A DNA stretch of 64,000 nucleotides from the NCBI GenBank assembly GCA_036426205.1, contig WSYH01000085.1, positions 1-64,000 on the forward strand, in the 5' to 3' direction. The translations under genes were made by a program, and so were the position numbers. Shown piece after piece: positions 31,669 to 45,000 of the stretch. Origin of the DNA: Ascaphus truei (taxonomy: Eukaryota > Chordata > Amphibia > Anura > Ascaphidae). Numbering within the stretch: position 1 is the stretch's first letter; each line of letters opens with the position of its first letter. The notes below the pieces were generated by a model. The model had not been told where the DNA came from, ran no database searches, and saw nothing but the letters and a program-made list of their open reading frames with translations.

Positions 31669-32039
31669 ACCTGCTGCTGTTTCTATCCTTCCTATAGAAG
31701 CATACCCAGGACCTATTGACTATGACGCTTCATCCCTTATCAACTCAACTATTAAGGTACAGTTGGAATTTATTTACACCCTGCAAATTCTGGACTATTG
31801 TTTGTGACTTACCTTTACATCTGTGCAATGTGAGGTTCACAAAACCCCATCAAGCTTTTGTTAACTTATTTTCAACTGTCAGCTATTGGAGGTTAGTGGC
31901 TCCTCCTTCCCAGGTTTTAAGCCCGCCCCTCCCCACTTCCCAAGTGAGTAGGTCCTTTCATTCTACTGGATACAGATCCAATGGTGGTCTTTCTCCCTCC
32001 TAATAGAGATAAATGAGAATTTTAATCCAAATAGAGATA

Positions 32040-32330
32040 TATTACTGTAGTATTTTATCTGGTAGTGTTAGGACTTGCGAACAGGTGTCTGCCTTGTCGT
32101 GGCTTGCAAGCTTACAACACTTTGGCCAAAGGGTTAAACTAAATGACCCCCTTTCAAGAGAATATATAAGTATTTTACTGTGTATTTTTGTCATATTGGA
32201 TGTAGCATTGGGCTTCTCTGTCGTTTGCAATGTGAGGTTCCCAGGCAAGTATGTCTTACCACATACCCATCATTATATCTACATGTTTTCAAACCAAGGA
32301 TCCTTCACACTGGAACATTTTTCATGCAAT
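32040..32330. repeat. LTR-like remnant
   Basis: gtgttaggacttgcg...gtctgccttgtcgtggct...gcttacaacactttggccaaa matches the 4,440-4,560 fragment. No matching partner LTR is close by. Confidence 0.35.
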
Positions 32331-32399
32331 TCTGTGTCTGTACATAAGCCCTTAGCACCACACATTTTTTTCAATTTTGTCCGCTACAATTTATCCTTA

Positions 32400-33065
32400 A
32401 TGCCTCCAGATTAACTCTACTCTTTCCTAAATCTCTCAGAGTTTCCCCTGCTGAAATCACACTTCTGACTTCCTATCAAATCCCATATAACACACTCAAA
32501 TCTCCTTACTTTTAAAGCTTTTCACTCTTCTGCCCCTCCTAACATCTCAGCCCTAATTTCTCGCCACAGGTATATACATTCTGACTTGTGTTCTGCTTAA
32601 GGATGTCTTCTCTCTAGCTCTTTTCTGCCTATAGCCCTCTCCCACTTTAAACCTTTCCCACTGACAGCCCCTCTAGAATGCTCTTCCCCTCAATATCTGA
32701 CTAGCATCATCTCTATCAACCTTTAAGACCCATCTTAAAACAAACCTCCTTAACGGATCATATGAGTAGCTCCATGGCTGATACTATTCACCGACCTATA
32801 CATCAACACTATACATCGACCTTGGCCCCTTGCAGAAGAATTTACCAGAACACCTTCCTATTCTGTATGTTCCTCCTACTTACCAATTAGATTGTAAGCT
32901 CTTTGGGGAAGGGACTCCTTTTCCTAATTGTCACTTGTATGTCTGAAAGCACTTCTTCCCTTTATGTGTTATTTTTATTACTTGGTATTTATATGATTAT
33001 TACGTGTATTACTGCTGTGAAGCGCTATGTACATGAATGTCGCTATATAAATAAACATATACATA
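32400..33065 (+). mobile_element. L2/CR1-type LINE 3' end, copy 1
   Basis: Aligns with 54,745-55,395. Shared words include actctactctttccta, tcacttttaaagctttacac (variant), gcccctcctaacatctcagc, taagacccatcttaa and a tail gtgaagcgctatgtacatga followed by cgctatataaataaa. The RT frame is destroyed. It is a 5'-truncated, decayed LINE copy. Confidence 0.6.
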
Positions 33066-33830
33066 AATGCTGTGATGCCCACACCACGTTGCAATCTCTT
33101 GTATCCCAATTTAAGGCCGGAAACACTGTATTTACTATATGGGGTTTACTTACAGCGATTAACTCATATACCATCAGTCCCACCGTCCCTTTAAGTCCAA
33201 ACAAAACAAAAAAAGACCACCTGTTCCCTTTAGGGAAAGTAACTACACTGTAGCTTTTGCCCTCACTAGTTGGATGGCCAGCTAAGCTGGTTCCCACCCC
33301 CAAAACATGCCATGGCATAGGCAACAATGTATACAGTCTCTGCACACAATAATAAAGGGTTTTTCTTATCTGTTAGTCCTTTCGAGCAGACATCCCTACT
33401 TCAGCATGGTCTATCGTCTTCCATTCCTAGGGTAACTCAGCCCCACGTGAGCTCAAAGAAACTCTCCTCTGTAAATGCCAAGGACTTCAGCACGCTTCAG
33501 AAATCCCCGCTTCAGCACGGTCTGTCATCCTTCCTTCCAAGGGGAACTCGGCCCCACGTGAGTTCAGAGAAACTCTCCTCTGTGTCATTCTCTTCTCTGT
33601 CCCCCTTCTTTGGGAACAGCAGTGTCAGTCACTCAGTCTGGCAGCTTCCTGTGTCTTTGAAAACACTTCCCCATTCACTCAGGAGTCCAGCCTGATTAAT
33701 TAGTTTTCAGCTGAACTAGCTACTCTAAGGAAGATTAACACTTTGAAAGCTGATATACCCCCTTGCTGCCCTATTCCAGCACCTAAAGGAACAGTGAATG
33801 TATGACAATACATACATACATCCCACACAA
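33066..33830. repeat. Possible old LTR related to 40,007-40,645
   Basis: ttggatggccagctaagctg, gttcccacccccaaa and ttcttatctgttag echo words in the 40,007 LTR (ggttagctaagctatttacc, tcttatctgttag). A ccccacgtgagctcaaagaa word is repeated at 33,443 and 33,553. Boundaries were not found. Confidence 0.3.
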
Positions 33831-34339
33831 AAGGACTGTGGCAAAAGGTTTTCTGGAGCCATCCAGCCTAGTGCTCACCTTACTATTCAGCTCTAATAGC
33901 AAGCACTTACAATCCAAACTGGGGTTTCAAGAACCCCTAAAGGTGGTGTTTACAGCTCCTGGACTGGCCTAGTCTCAGAAGAAGCCAAAGATCCAGCAAT
34001 GTATGAAGGTCTTGGTCATCTTTTTGGACCCACCTTGTATTTTCCTGTACTGAGGTTGAAAAAGAGAAGATATCATGCGATGTCCGATTAAATAGCCCAA
34101 CAACCAGCCAACCCCCTCCTACTAATTTTCCTTTGACATATCACCCATATCTATTCTTCCCCTCCTACCTAACAAATCGTTGTCAAGTGCCTACTCAGGC
34201 CTCTATTCATGCCAACCTTGCCCTAACAGCCTTTGGGTTGTGCAACTAAATTGTACATATTGTCATTTCATTTGCATATACCTCCTACCCGCTTAGGTTT
34301 TGTTTGATGAGTAATGTCTCCTGATGTCAAAGACGACCC
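33831..34339. other. No recognised feature
   Basis: Mixed-composition sequence without ORF, fold-back or tandem repeat that I can support. Confidence 0.4.
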
Positions 34340-34765
34340 AACAATGGGTTTTACAATTATTGTTGGCTTTGTATAATCATAGGAATACAATAATACTGTG
34401 CAAATCTGTCACTCATTACGTTTCTGGATTCCCAGAATTCAAGAGGACTTGGCCTTTCAGCAGCAAACCTTTCATCAGGATACGGTAATTGGTAACTGAA
34501 AATGTCCCAGTTGAAACTTTGAAAGTTTTCACCTTTTTCTTGGCTTGATGAAAACCCTCTTTTTAATATCAAGCTAAATTGTTTCCCCGTGCTGGAAGAT
34601 TTGGGCAAGTATTGAATTATGTCATTCTAGACACCAATAGAAGCCCTGAGACATATTGATTTGCATGGGTTCAGGTACATCTTCTAGAGGCGAATATGTG
34701 AATGAGGGAGGTCCCCATCACACAGAGCTAGCACATCTGAATTCGGCTCATCTCTCGGAAAGCCT

Positions 34766-35440
34766 TTAATTTATTTGTAGAGACAGATCTATGAGATTGC
34801 TTAAAGTTGGAGGAAGCGCAGCCCGATCCAATTTGTCCTTTATCTTGTCTTTTAGTCCCCGACAAAATACTGCGATTAAACTAGTGTCAGTCCAATCGAT
34901 AGTGGCTTCAAAGTTACAAAACTTTGTAATATAAGTGATAAGATTCCCAGAATCTTGTCTCATGTCTAACAGTCATTATTTCTGTCTTAGCTTGAGTCTT
35001 CCTTCAAAAGCCCCCTTTAATTCATAGCCAAAGGCTCTATAATCATCAAGCAGAGGACTGTTTGTAACTAATATTGGTGAATCCCAGAATATAGCATCTC
35101 CTGTAACGTTTCCAATAATAAAGGTGATTTTATCCCTATCCATAGCATAAGTGAAAGGTGTAAATCGAAATTGTACCTGGCATTGCATAAATATTTTTGG
35201 AAACCTTTTAGGGTCCCCATTGAATCTTTAATAGTAGATTCATGGTATTTTCTGTTTGAAACACAGGAGCGACTGGTTCTTGGAATGTTTGGAGGTGTGC
35301 ACGGGTATTGGTGTTTTCTGTATGCAGTGTACCAACCTCCATCCGTAATGCTTGCATTGAGTCTGCTAAGCCTTCAAGCACTGTGATCCATTTTCTTTCG
35401 GGAACAAAAAATGGTGTTTGCAAGCTCAGAAAACACTGGG
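34766..35440 (-). pseudogene. Ty3/gypsy Gag remnant
   Basis: Two adjacent frames on the minus strand carry gag-like text. 35,188-34,976 reads MQCQVQFRF...DRDKITFIIGNVTGDAIFW, and 34,963-34,766 reads YITKFCNFEATIDWTDTSLI...FCRGLKDKIKDKL...LSNLIDLSLQI. These match the pattern of vertebrate gypsy (sushi-ichi-like) Gag: CQLQF, AFIIxxLTGxAxxW, YxxxFRxLAxxxxWND, FxxGLxDxIKDxL, LIDLAIxID. A stop and frame change separate the two parts, and an upstream frame to 35,510 gives the N-terminal coiled region. No protease or RT follows downstream to 34,340, so this is an old truncated copy. Confidence 0.7.
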
Positions 35441-35510
35441 GACGACAGATGCTCTGGAAGGAAGATTGTTGGTTAAGGGGATAAGACAGTGCAGAGTCAA
35501 AGACAATCAA

Positions 35511-37086
35511 AGGTCATATACAGGTAAGCAGGCAATATGACATGAGGATTAAGCAAACGCAAAGTCCAGAACAGATCTGAGGTCATTCACAGAGAAAACA
35601 GGAATATTCTTAGCTGGCCAGGAGACAGTAACAGGGATGTGCCCTTAAGCTAGGAGCAGAGTCGCAATGCCAAGAAAGAATAAATTCCTGGACTTTAAAT
35701 GGAGCTCAACCAGTAAGTGGGAGAGTCCTAAATCGCAATGCATCTGAGAGTTGCAGTTTTTTCCTTAATGTCCAGCCTGGTTGAGACTTGCAATATTGAT
35801 GTTAGAATAAGCTCCTATGAGGGTAGGGTTTCTTTATACTGCATATCCTGGCCAAGCGCAGATGAATCAGTCTGATAGAGCTGATATGAAGGTTCATCAT
35901 AGATTCAATTATACTATATATACTATACAGAGTTTTCTAACTCTCTTAGGTCTCTTCTTCAAGTGTAATGTAGAGAAGGAAGCATACACAATTATGGCTA
36001 TTAAAACTTTGAATTGCAGTACATATTTGTCTTTATATTCTTAGTAGTTACATGAAAAGTAAGTACTTGCGTTTTATTACAGCAATTTAAAAAAAAATGT
36101 TTACAGTGATAAATGGCACTAAAGATTAAGTACAGTCAGTTAAAAAAATAGTAAATTGTGCGAATTAAAGATGGTGTGTAAATAGTAAGAAGACAGTGTT
36201 TTAGTAGACATAATGGTACATTTTAAATGTTTGAAATATTTTATTATTTATAACTATATTCATTAGGACAGATTGTTTGAGAATTTCAGATTTAGAAATG
36301 AATGTTAAAAAAGGATAATATGGAAATAAATACTTATTATCTTATCAAATGCATTGAATGCATACAAAGAGCTAATTACAATGAAATACCAATAAAGTTA
36401 CAGTACTTTAATAATAGTAATAACAGTAATGATTTTACAAGCATGTCCACTAAGTACTGCTGAAAGAGTAATTATAAGAGTAAAACAATATATACATTTT
36501 TTTTGCAAGACCCAAGAATTCCTGCAAAAATCTATTTTAATTGCATTGTGTTTCCTACAACCCATCGAAAGAGACCTATTAAATAAAGTAGAAAACAGAT
36601 TTTCTTAGCACACAAATGAATTCTAAAACTGCACCCAATCGATGTAGATTACATTTTCAGTTTAACTGCAGTTTTTATAGATTTCACTAAAGCATTTTAT
36701 TTCAGATTATACCTGAGGACAGATCTATACAATAGGAATTGTTTTAATCGTATTTGCTAGCAGTCTGACTGCCATAATGAAATATAATGTAGTTGTTTTA
36801 CAGTCCAGTATTTCTTTTTTCTGATTTATGGGAAACCTCTTTCAATAACATCTGAGAGACATCTCAAAAAGTACCAATGACTCTAGTTGGCAATTTCATA
36901 ATTAATTATTTTCTACAAACATGATTACAGAATTTGTATCATGCTAGATTAAATGTTTCTTAGTCTTAATTAAAAATGCTCCATCTTTTTAGTACTTGAA
37001 CTTACATTTTGTTTTGCTTTAATAAATGCATATACAGAATTTGTAGTGTTCAGTGTTAGAGACTTCAGTTTTTATTTGTATTTAGA
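35511..37086. other. No gene; possible gypsy leader then AT-rich unique DNA
   Basis: 35,511-35,800 may be the leader or LTR of the gag remnant (aggtcatatacaggtaagca and similar). 36,050-37,080 is strongly AT-rich with nothing recognisable. Confidence 0.4.
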
Positions 37087-38670
37087 TGTAGCCAGATCCC
37101 CCCTGCCTTTCAGCACCCCCCTCACCTAGCTGGCGATCGCGGGTGCCGCCGAGTCCAATGGCGGCCACGCCAGTGTATCGCAGGGGTAAGGGCGGTCAGG
37201 CTCCTGCTCGGGGTTGCCGGGGACGCGAGAGGCCCGTTGTTAGGGCCGCGATCGCGTTGCCGAGGTCCCGGCGCTCCCGGAGCAGGGCTGTGAGGGCGCC
37301 GCCATTGCGCATAGTATCGCGCATGCGTAGACAGAGCCAGGCACCGGGAGGCCCACAGATAGCTCGCACATGCGCAGATAGGAGCCCGCGAAGCCCTAGC
37401 CTACCAGGGAATGCTCTGAGCAGGGACTACGAGTCCCATGAGCCTTGGTATGCCCCACGTGATGCCAGGGAGCCAAGAGGGCTTAAGATCTCCCTGCAGA
37501 GAGATACATTTCGCGCGCTGAGCCCACGAGACGTCAGTTGGAGCTGGGGAGCTGAAGGGGAAGGAAGGGTGCAGGGAGCGAGTGAAGCTCCTGCACCGCG
37601 TAAGGTTCCCCCACATCCCAGGTAGGCCCCAACTCCCCACCAGTTTAGTGGGTAATTGCTAAGGGATGGCCCAAGATAGGGACGCTGCCCTTAGTGCATG
37701 TGTGAGTGTTGTCTTGTCAGGGTCACGGCTGGCAGAGCTGTGAGGTCTGACAAGAAGGCACAGTGGTTGTGCAGCAAGTTTGCTATACGCCCTCAGTAGG
37801 TTGCAGCGCGTTGCTGCAGGCGCTGGGAGTTATCAGTTAGAGTCAGGACTGGGAAGAGTTAGGGGAGAGGAGCAGGCCATTAAACCCTTAGGTTCCAGAG
37901 AGGTCCTCACTCCCCAGTTTGAGGTGCTACAGGGACAGGCTCTAGGTTAGGGATCCTGTCACAGTAGCGCTAGTGTTAGATAGGGACACAGCGGACGCTG
38001 CGCTTGCCGAGAGAAGACTTGGGCTCAAGTCTGCGCCCCAGAGACAAAGACTATCTTCATGGTGGGATCACCCCTGGCGGACCCCAGGCAAGGAATCACC
38101 GGATCAGACGGGATCACCGGTCGACAGATCCTTTGCGAAGTGGTTGCGGGCCCGAGTACAGGAGCACTCGGCAGGTACCCCATAAGTGCACCAACAAACC
38201 TTAACATTCTCAACACACGTAGTGGCAGCGCTGACCACGGGACAAAGGGGTTGGTTTGTGGGCACCATGTGAGGATGTTATAATATGGTGGTGTTATAAT
38301 TGTTATATAAGAGTTATATGTGTCAGATTAGTTAGTGTCTCTTCTAGAGAGGGACACCTGTTATTCTATCGATGGTTATTGGTTCATATGCTCACCAGTA
38401 AAGTTATTTGGTTATTATACATACAGTGTATGTGGTTATTGTATGTGTCCTGCGAGGAACAATTCCTGCTCTGCTAGGAACCATCGCAGGTGGAGGCACT
38501 GCACCGAGTACAAGGTTACTCTTATTAGTACTATAATTGCCCCAGGTTCCCCTTGGTGGAAGCTCAGCCCTCCTGTGAGCCAAGCAGGTAAAGCACCACC
38601 CCTGGTAACACTGTATGTTCTCTGCACCCACACTGTAAATGCGATTGGGTGGGGTGGAATACCCGTTACA
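37087..38670. mobile_element. 1.6-kb TG...CA repeat, candidate solo LTR, copy B (inverted)
   Basis: Inverse orientation to 11,825-13,418, with ends TGTAGCCAGATCCC and CCCGTTACA. The left third is CpG-rich with tcgcgcatgcg words. Flanking 5-mers (ttaga and tacag) are not a clear duplication. ORFs of 116-160 codons are in GC-rich repeat DNA and carry no domain. Confidence 0.5.
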
Positions 38671-38821
38671 TACAGTACTTTCTGATGCATTCAATACATA
38701 TTTTCTACATATGGTGCAGGACATAAATACAAAGTTCAGTGAATTTTAGAAAGAAATCATTTCAGGTATGTACTGATACAAATGTAATTTATCCAGTCTA
38801 TTCATGGTTCATTTTTAGATA

Positions 38822-39218
38822 CTGCACCGACACACTTTATTCGAGCAAATACCCAGTATGTACCTGGCAGATACCTGGAATGCGCCGCTCCTCACCTCTG
38901 ACAAGCCCCGTTGCGTTTGCCTTCCCAGCCTGGGTTCATGCCTGGCTGACAGGCGGCTGATCTGATAAATTATAATGATTAGGATTTAATAGGCTGCAAT
39001 GCTTCGCGTGTCTACCAGATGGCATAAATTCATGAATTGTAATGCAGTATATATATATATACTGTGCAGTATTGCAGCTACCGGGAATAAAATGCTTCAA
39101 TCCCTGCCTTGAAAATAACCCAATGCACTCGGGCAGAAAACAGTCACAAACCTCAATACACCCGGGTATACCTGAATTCGTGGGACTAGCCGAGCTCGAA
39201 TAAAGTGTGTCGCCAGTG
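38822..39218. mobile_element. TA-flanked MITE, full copy, inverted relative to 3,334
   Basis: A 397-bp element between TA at 38,820-38,821 and 39,219-39,220. Ends CTGCACCGACACACTTTATT and, inward from the right, CACTGGCGACACACTTTATT. The internal text is the reverse of the 3,334-3,730 copy, including the (TA)n patch. Confidence 0.85.
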
Positions 39219-39523
39219 TACCATATTTTCCCCCTGTGTCAGATATGCATGTGTCCTGTATTACTTGCTGGGAAAATGTGATGGTAAAGCAATTTTAATG
39301 TGTTCACATCATAGTTTTAGGACATTTTAATTACTCAAAGACAATGCAAGTTTCTCCATATGATTGGTTTCTCCAATGAATCTAATAAGAGAAATCTAGT
39401 AAAGACTTAAAGACAGGCTTGAACAGATTTGAGAACAAAGTCTTTACATGCAACATTACCACATGTACAGATACAATTTACAAACAGCCCATACGAACAT
39501 GAACATAAATTATTATGATTTAG

Positions 39524-39664
39524 AGATGTAGCCAAAGTTATTACATCCGCAGGTGGTCTCCCGCGGGAGGAATAGTGCATTAGCCCTGTCCCTTTCTCAT
39601 GTGCGGCTAATTTAAAATAATGGTCCTGCAATGCCCAACGGAAGTAATAACGTTAGCTACATCT
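39524..39664. mobile_element. Small TIR element of about 140 bp
   Basis: agatgtagccaaagttattac at the left is mirrored by gtaataacgttagctacatct at the right, around a ccgcgggagg centre. Flanking tgattt and gtattt are not a clear duplication. Family not recognised. Confidence 0.6.
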
Positions 39665-40006
39665 GTATTTATTAATTTCCTCATTTACACAGACTTTACA
39701 GGAGTCTGTGCAAGTTTTCTGTACAGGTGAGCTTTGTGCAATAATAGGTTTTAGTAAGTTCCCTGCTATCATGAGTTTGTCTTCTGAATAAACACTTATG
39801 CATAGTTTATATAAAATCTATATAAGGGATAAAGTAATCCCAGATTTTTCCCACATTACAATTGTCATGTTCCTGCAACTCTAATCATATGAACTTGCCT
39901 TAATCAAAGAATATAGGAACCGAGATAGTGAATGCCCCATTGTCAGTATTAGGTACTGTATATTATGAATAATAAATATGAGGGGGGTTTTACCATTTAA
40001 TATAGT

Positions 40007-40645
40007 TGTAGGAGGACATGTGCAGAGGCACACAATGGAGACTGTTGTAAGGTGAAATTATAACAAGGCTTTATTGTGCCTGTCGCTTTAAACAGCAAAA
40101 AAAAATCAACATAAGAGAAATAGTGAGCCAACCAAAAACCCCTATCTTTGCTTTGGAGACTATCTATACATGTAGCTCAGCCCTTTCTGACTGGGTTGGT
40201 TAGCTAAGCTATTTACCAGCCCCAAATCATGGAGACATTTATCAATACAAATAGACATAGATAATAGTCTTATACGAAAAAGTCTTATCTGTTAGCTGGG
40301 CTGCTGTAGGGGAATCTTCTCTGCTCTCTGGAACCGCACCCTTGTGTGCACAGAAAATGTCAGGCTCCAAGTTTAGAATCTTGTCCCCTTTGTCTTGTGG
40401 TCAGCTTGTCGCTCAAGACATCTGCCTTTCCTTGGTTCAGCCCCATTGTGGACTAAGGAATCTCTGCTCTGTCTCCAAAGTTCAGCTCAGGTGTAAGCTA
40501 AGGAGTCTCGCTTCCTGTCTCAAAAGACAGGCTTTTCTAAGCAATCTAATCAGGCAGGTGTGTTAGTTAATTGCCTACCAGCAGTTAACCACCACACTGC
40601 TGGATTAGAGGCACATTTGTGAACAGGGATAAGACCTCTGTTACA
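40007..40645 (-). repeat. 3' LTR
   Basis: TG...CA ends (TGTAGGAGG...GTTACA on the plus strand). It aligns closely with 51,928-52,555, with scattered substitutions, a shorter or longer A-run near 40,090 and an 11-bp difference near 40,575. Read in the sense strand it has an AATAAA signal (caataaagcc) near 40,070, as expected for R. The long internal ORF continues about 95 bp into this LTR. Confidence 0.9.
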
Positions 40646-41471
40646 TACCTCCCCTGTTTGTGGGAAGCTCGGGCTTACCACGGCCAAAGCCCATCCTTCC
40701 TGTCTCATTCGAGATCTTTCTGTGATTTGAATGAGAGTGGATGGAGGAAGAGAACCCTCTGTCCCGCTGGGATTGGAGCCCTTTCTGCCGTTTATTTTTG
40801 TGTCCTCCCGAAGGTGCTTGAGATCAGCACTCCTCAGTTGCCCGAGGAGGACTTTTTCCAAGTAAAGTCTTTTTACCGAGTGCGCGGTCATGAGATTTCC
40901 GTTGCGTCGGGCACTCCTCTTTTTGTAGACAAACTGTATGGCAACAGTTGTAGAGCAGTTAGGACTAGCCCTTAGAGTTTTCCGCTCCTGAAGCAGTCTT
41001 TCTGCACCTCCCCCACACAACGGAGTCGCCAGTTCAGCTTCTTTGGGACTGAGTTGCACCTCCACCTCCCTTTCCAGAGAACATCCTATCTTTTCAACTT
41101 GCTCAGCTAAGGATTCTTCTGGCTTTGATTCTGCACTCCTACCTCTGTTTGTTGCCTGTTGGGCAGCTGTAGGTTTGGCTAGTGCTTTCTTTGGTGGCTC
41201 AAACTTTGTAATCTTGTTTTGAAGGTGTGTGGAGTCCCCAACTCTCACTGTACCCTTGTCCTCACGGGCATTAGTTACTGTGGGATACTGGTGCTTGGGC
41301 AGAGCCAATACCTTTTCCCGTATTGGAGGAATCTGTAAGTTACTGGTCTGCAGAGTCTCAACCTGTTTGAGTGCGTCTTGTAAGTCTCTTCTCAGGGAAT
41401 TTATCTGCGCACTTTGCTTTCTCTGAGTCTGTATCAGTGTCTCCTTCATATTCTGGTGCTCTGTAATTTTT
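40550..41471 (-). pseudogene. Coiled-coil Gag-like ORF, C-terminal part
   Basis: After the L1 insertion site the host frame resumes with EHQNMKETLIQTQRKQ and heptad-like text (INSLRRDLQDALKQVETLQ), then a Pro/Lys-rich linker and a basic tail. It stops at 40,550, inside the LTR. The first dozen residues of the open frame beyond 41,471 come from L1 poly-A. No aspartic protease or RT motif is seen. Confidence 0.7.
40646..40660 (-). other. Polypurine tract
   Basis: Directly upstream of the 3' LTR in element sense: acaggggaggta then TGTAAC. It serves as the plus-strand primer in LTR element replication (family knowledge). Confidence 0.75.
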
Positions 41472-42080
41472 TTTTTTTTCAACTTCAAATTTTCTTTATT
41501 GGGGTCACAGGTTCTTACATTGTATCACATCCCATTGTGTTACGTCCCCCCAATAATGTTTTTAAAACATACATCAGGCGATTTTAACTGCCACATTTTA
41601 GAACACGAACAGTACGTATAGGACAAACAAGACAGAACAGATGACGGACAGGGGAGGGGGGGAAGGGGAGGAGGGGAGGGGAAAGGGGAGGGAGGGGTCT
41701 TCTCCGGGTATTCCTGCTGACGTGTTGTCTCTTACGAGCTTCCTGTCTTTTTTGGTTGGCACTCTTTGTTTCTATCTCGAGTATGCCTTGTTATCCCTAT
41801 AGGCTTGGCGTGTTTGGCTACTACACCAGGGGCTGTCAACTACCTGTTCGTCGCTATTTGTCGTCCGGTCTCTGACCCCCAGAGGAGAACGCGTCTGAAC
41901 CTATTATAGCAGAATCGCGGTGGCATTCACCCCGGGGATATCTGTCTGTGCCAACCAAGGCGACCAGACTTTTAGAAAGTTTGTGCCGGTGTCATTAACC
42001 AAACTCGTTAATTGTTCCATCCGGCAAACATGCCAAATCCTATTTCGAATCTTGGGGATAATTGGGATTTCTGGTTGCTT

Positions 42081-45000
42081 CTATAATGCTGCAATCTCGC
42101 ACCCAGTGGCTATTGCGAAATGCGCGATTAATTTGTGCGTCGCATTTGACATCCCCTGGATCCGCCTTCCCAACTGGAACAGCCACGGGTCCAGGGGGAT
42201 CTCCCAATCAAGAATCCGCTGTAACCAATCTCTAATCTGTTCCCAAATCGGGACCACTTTTGTGCAGGACCACAGCATGTGTTGCAGGTCAGCCACCTCC
42301 CCGCACTGATTTGGGCAGAGCGGGGAGTAGCCCTTAACAAATTTAGCCAATCTAGCTGGGGTGTAGTACCACCGCATCAGGACCTTATATGCGTTCTCCT
42401 TTAGTGTGGTACATATGGAGCTTTTAGCCGCTGCTTGTGTGATCTGCTCCCATTCCTCGTCCTCTAACGTCTCCCCTAGGTCTGTCTCCCACTGTCGCAT
42501 GTAGTGTAACCGGGTCTCGCTTGACGTCTCCGGACAGACTACTTCCCTGTACATTCTAGATGTGAGTCCCCTTGTTTCCGTGTTTCTGGAGCACAGCTGC
42601 TCAAAATTAGTGCGTGCCGGTCTAATTGGGGTTTTGTTGTAAAAATCTCTGATCTGGAGGTACCTAAAAAATTCCGTATTTGGGATATCCTTTACGGATT
42701 TAATTTGCTCAAATGTTTGTATATGTATCCTGCCCTCCAGATCTTCAAGACGGGTAATGCCCGCTTGTATCCAATACACCATGTTTTTACTGTTCAGGCC
42801 CGGAGCGAAGTCTGGGTTGCCAATGATTGGCGTCATGAGTGATGCTTGTGTGGTTAATTTACAACTACATTTAGTGGCCTCCGATACTCGTAGTGAACTG
42901 GCAATGGCCTGTAACGGCGTGCCGATTTGGCGTACCCTTCTCTTGGGCAGCCAGATCAGCTTCTGGATGTCAATTGGTGCACAACACTTTTTCTCCAACT
43001 CTACCCATCTCCTAAGGCTTCGGTCTGTGTGCCATTGGAGAATTTGAGCCAATTGGGCCGCTTTGTAGTAAGCGAACAAACAAGGTACCGCTAGCCCTCC
43101 TCTTATTGTGGGTCTCTTTAATATCCCCTTAGCAATTCTTGGGTTTTTCTTATTCCAAATGAATTTCATAATTGTTGACTGAAGGGAGAGGATGTCAGAG
43201 TGAACCAATGGTACAGGTAGGCTCTGGAAAAGATATAACATCTTTGGGAGGAGATTCATCTTCACGCAGTGTATCCTTCCAATCCATGAGATGCCCCCTT
43301 TTGCCCACACTCTGAGATCCTCCCTCAACGCCTTTATTAACCTGGGAAAGTTTGCCTTATATAAAGTTTTGTAGTCCCGTGTAAGATATACCCCTAAATA
43401 TTTGATAGCGGAGGGTTGCCATTTAAAATTAAAGTTGAGATCAATCAGTTTTTCCACTTCTTTGGGAAGATTTATAATGAGGGCTTCTGATTTAGACTGA
43501 TTGATCTTAAAGTCGGAAATCTGGTTAAATTTGCTCAGAATTCCAAATACATTAGGAAGGGACGTGAGCGGTTTAGATAATGTTAGGATAACATCGTCCG
43601 CATATAGAGCGGCCTTATACTCTTGTTCTCCATCTGAGATTCCTGTTATATCTGGGCTATTGCGTATGTGCGCCGCCAAGGGCTCTATACAAAGGGCAAA
43701 CAGCAAAGGCGACAGCGGGCATCCCTGTCTCGTTCCACTTTTTATGTGAAATTGCTCAGAGGGAAAGCCCTGGTGCCTCACTCTCGCCATTGGGCCCTCA
43801 TACAGCGCCATGATGGCCCGCAGTAGGCGTCCTCTAAAGCCAAATGCCCCTAAGTAAGGCCAGTCTATTCTGTCGAAGGCTTTCTCCGCGTCCAGACTCA
43901 ACACCATAGAATATGTATTTTTCTTTTGGGCCAGATCAATCAGGTCAATGATTCTTCTGGTGTTGTCTGCCGCTTGCCTTCCTCCTATAAATCCTACTTG
44001 ATCCGTATGAATTAACCCGGGAAGGACACTACCCACCCTGTTCGCTATAAGTTTCGAATAGATTTTGATGTCCGAATTAATCAGTGAAATGGGCCGGTAG
44101 CTCTTACAGTCTGCCGGGTCCTTTCCAGGTTTGTGGATCACAGAGATGGATGCCTGAAGCATTTGTGCTGGAAAGGAGGCCCCCTCCAGAACCCCGTTAA
44201 ATAATTTTAGCATATGTGGGGCTAGAATTTTAGCGTATTTCTTATAATATAGATTAGAGAAGCCATCGGGGACAGGCGCCTTTGCCGGTTTTAATGCTTT
44301 GATGACTTCTAATATTTCCTCTAGGGTAAAGTCCGTCTGCAACGCCTCTCTCTCGGCCCTTCCTACGGTTGGTAATTTTGCCTCTTTCAGGAAGGTGGTC
44401 AATAACTCACCCGTTTTAGTGCTATGGTTGACCTTGTCTCCGTTATATAGCTTCTCGTAGTAGATTTTGAATTCCTCTACTATTTTCCCAGGTATGGAGG
44501 TAAGGTCTCCCTTCTGGTTCCGAATTGCGTGAATAGAGTTATTTTGAAGCTTCTTTTTTAGCTTATTGGCAAGTAGTGTATCAGGTTTGTTCGCCTTTTC
44601 ATAAAATTTCCGGTTAGACCAGGCCATTTCCTTCTCAGCCTGGGAGGTGAGGAGGAGGTTGAGTTTAATTTTGGTGTCTAATAATTGTTTGAGCGTGTGT
44701 TCCCGCTTATTGGTTTTGTGCAGGGCAGAGAGCTCAGCTATTTGAGTTTCTAGCTCCTTAGTTTTTTTCTCTCTTTCCCTTTTCCGTTTGGCAGCCAGAT
44801 TCATCAAAATTCCCCTGAGGGTTGCCTTATGAGCTTCCCACAGTGTAGCTTGTGACGCTACGCTCCCCTCGTTGTCCTCAAAATATTCCTGAATTTTTTC
44901 CCCTACTTCCCGCCCGAGATCTGGAATCTTTAATAGGATCTCGTTTAGCTTCCAATTCGCTCGAGGTCTGTCTAGAGGGATCAGTGTGCACCGCAGCTCT

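Noticed and set aside
41640..41700. G-run tract as an independent regulatory element
   Set aside because: It is within the 3'UTR of the L1 and is best treated as part of that element.
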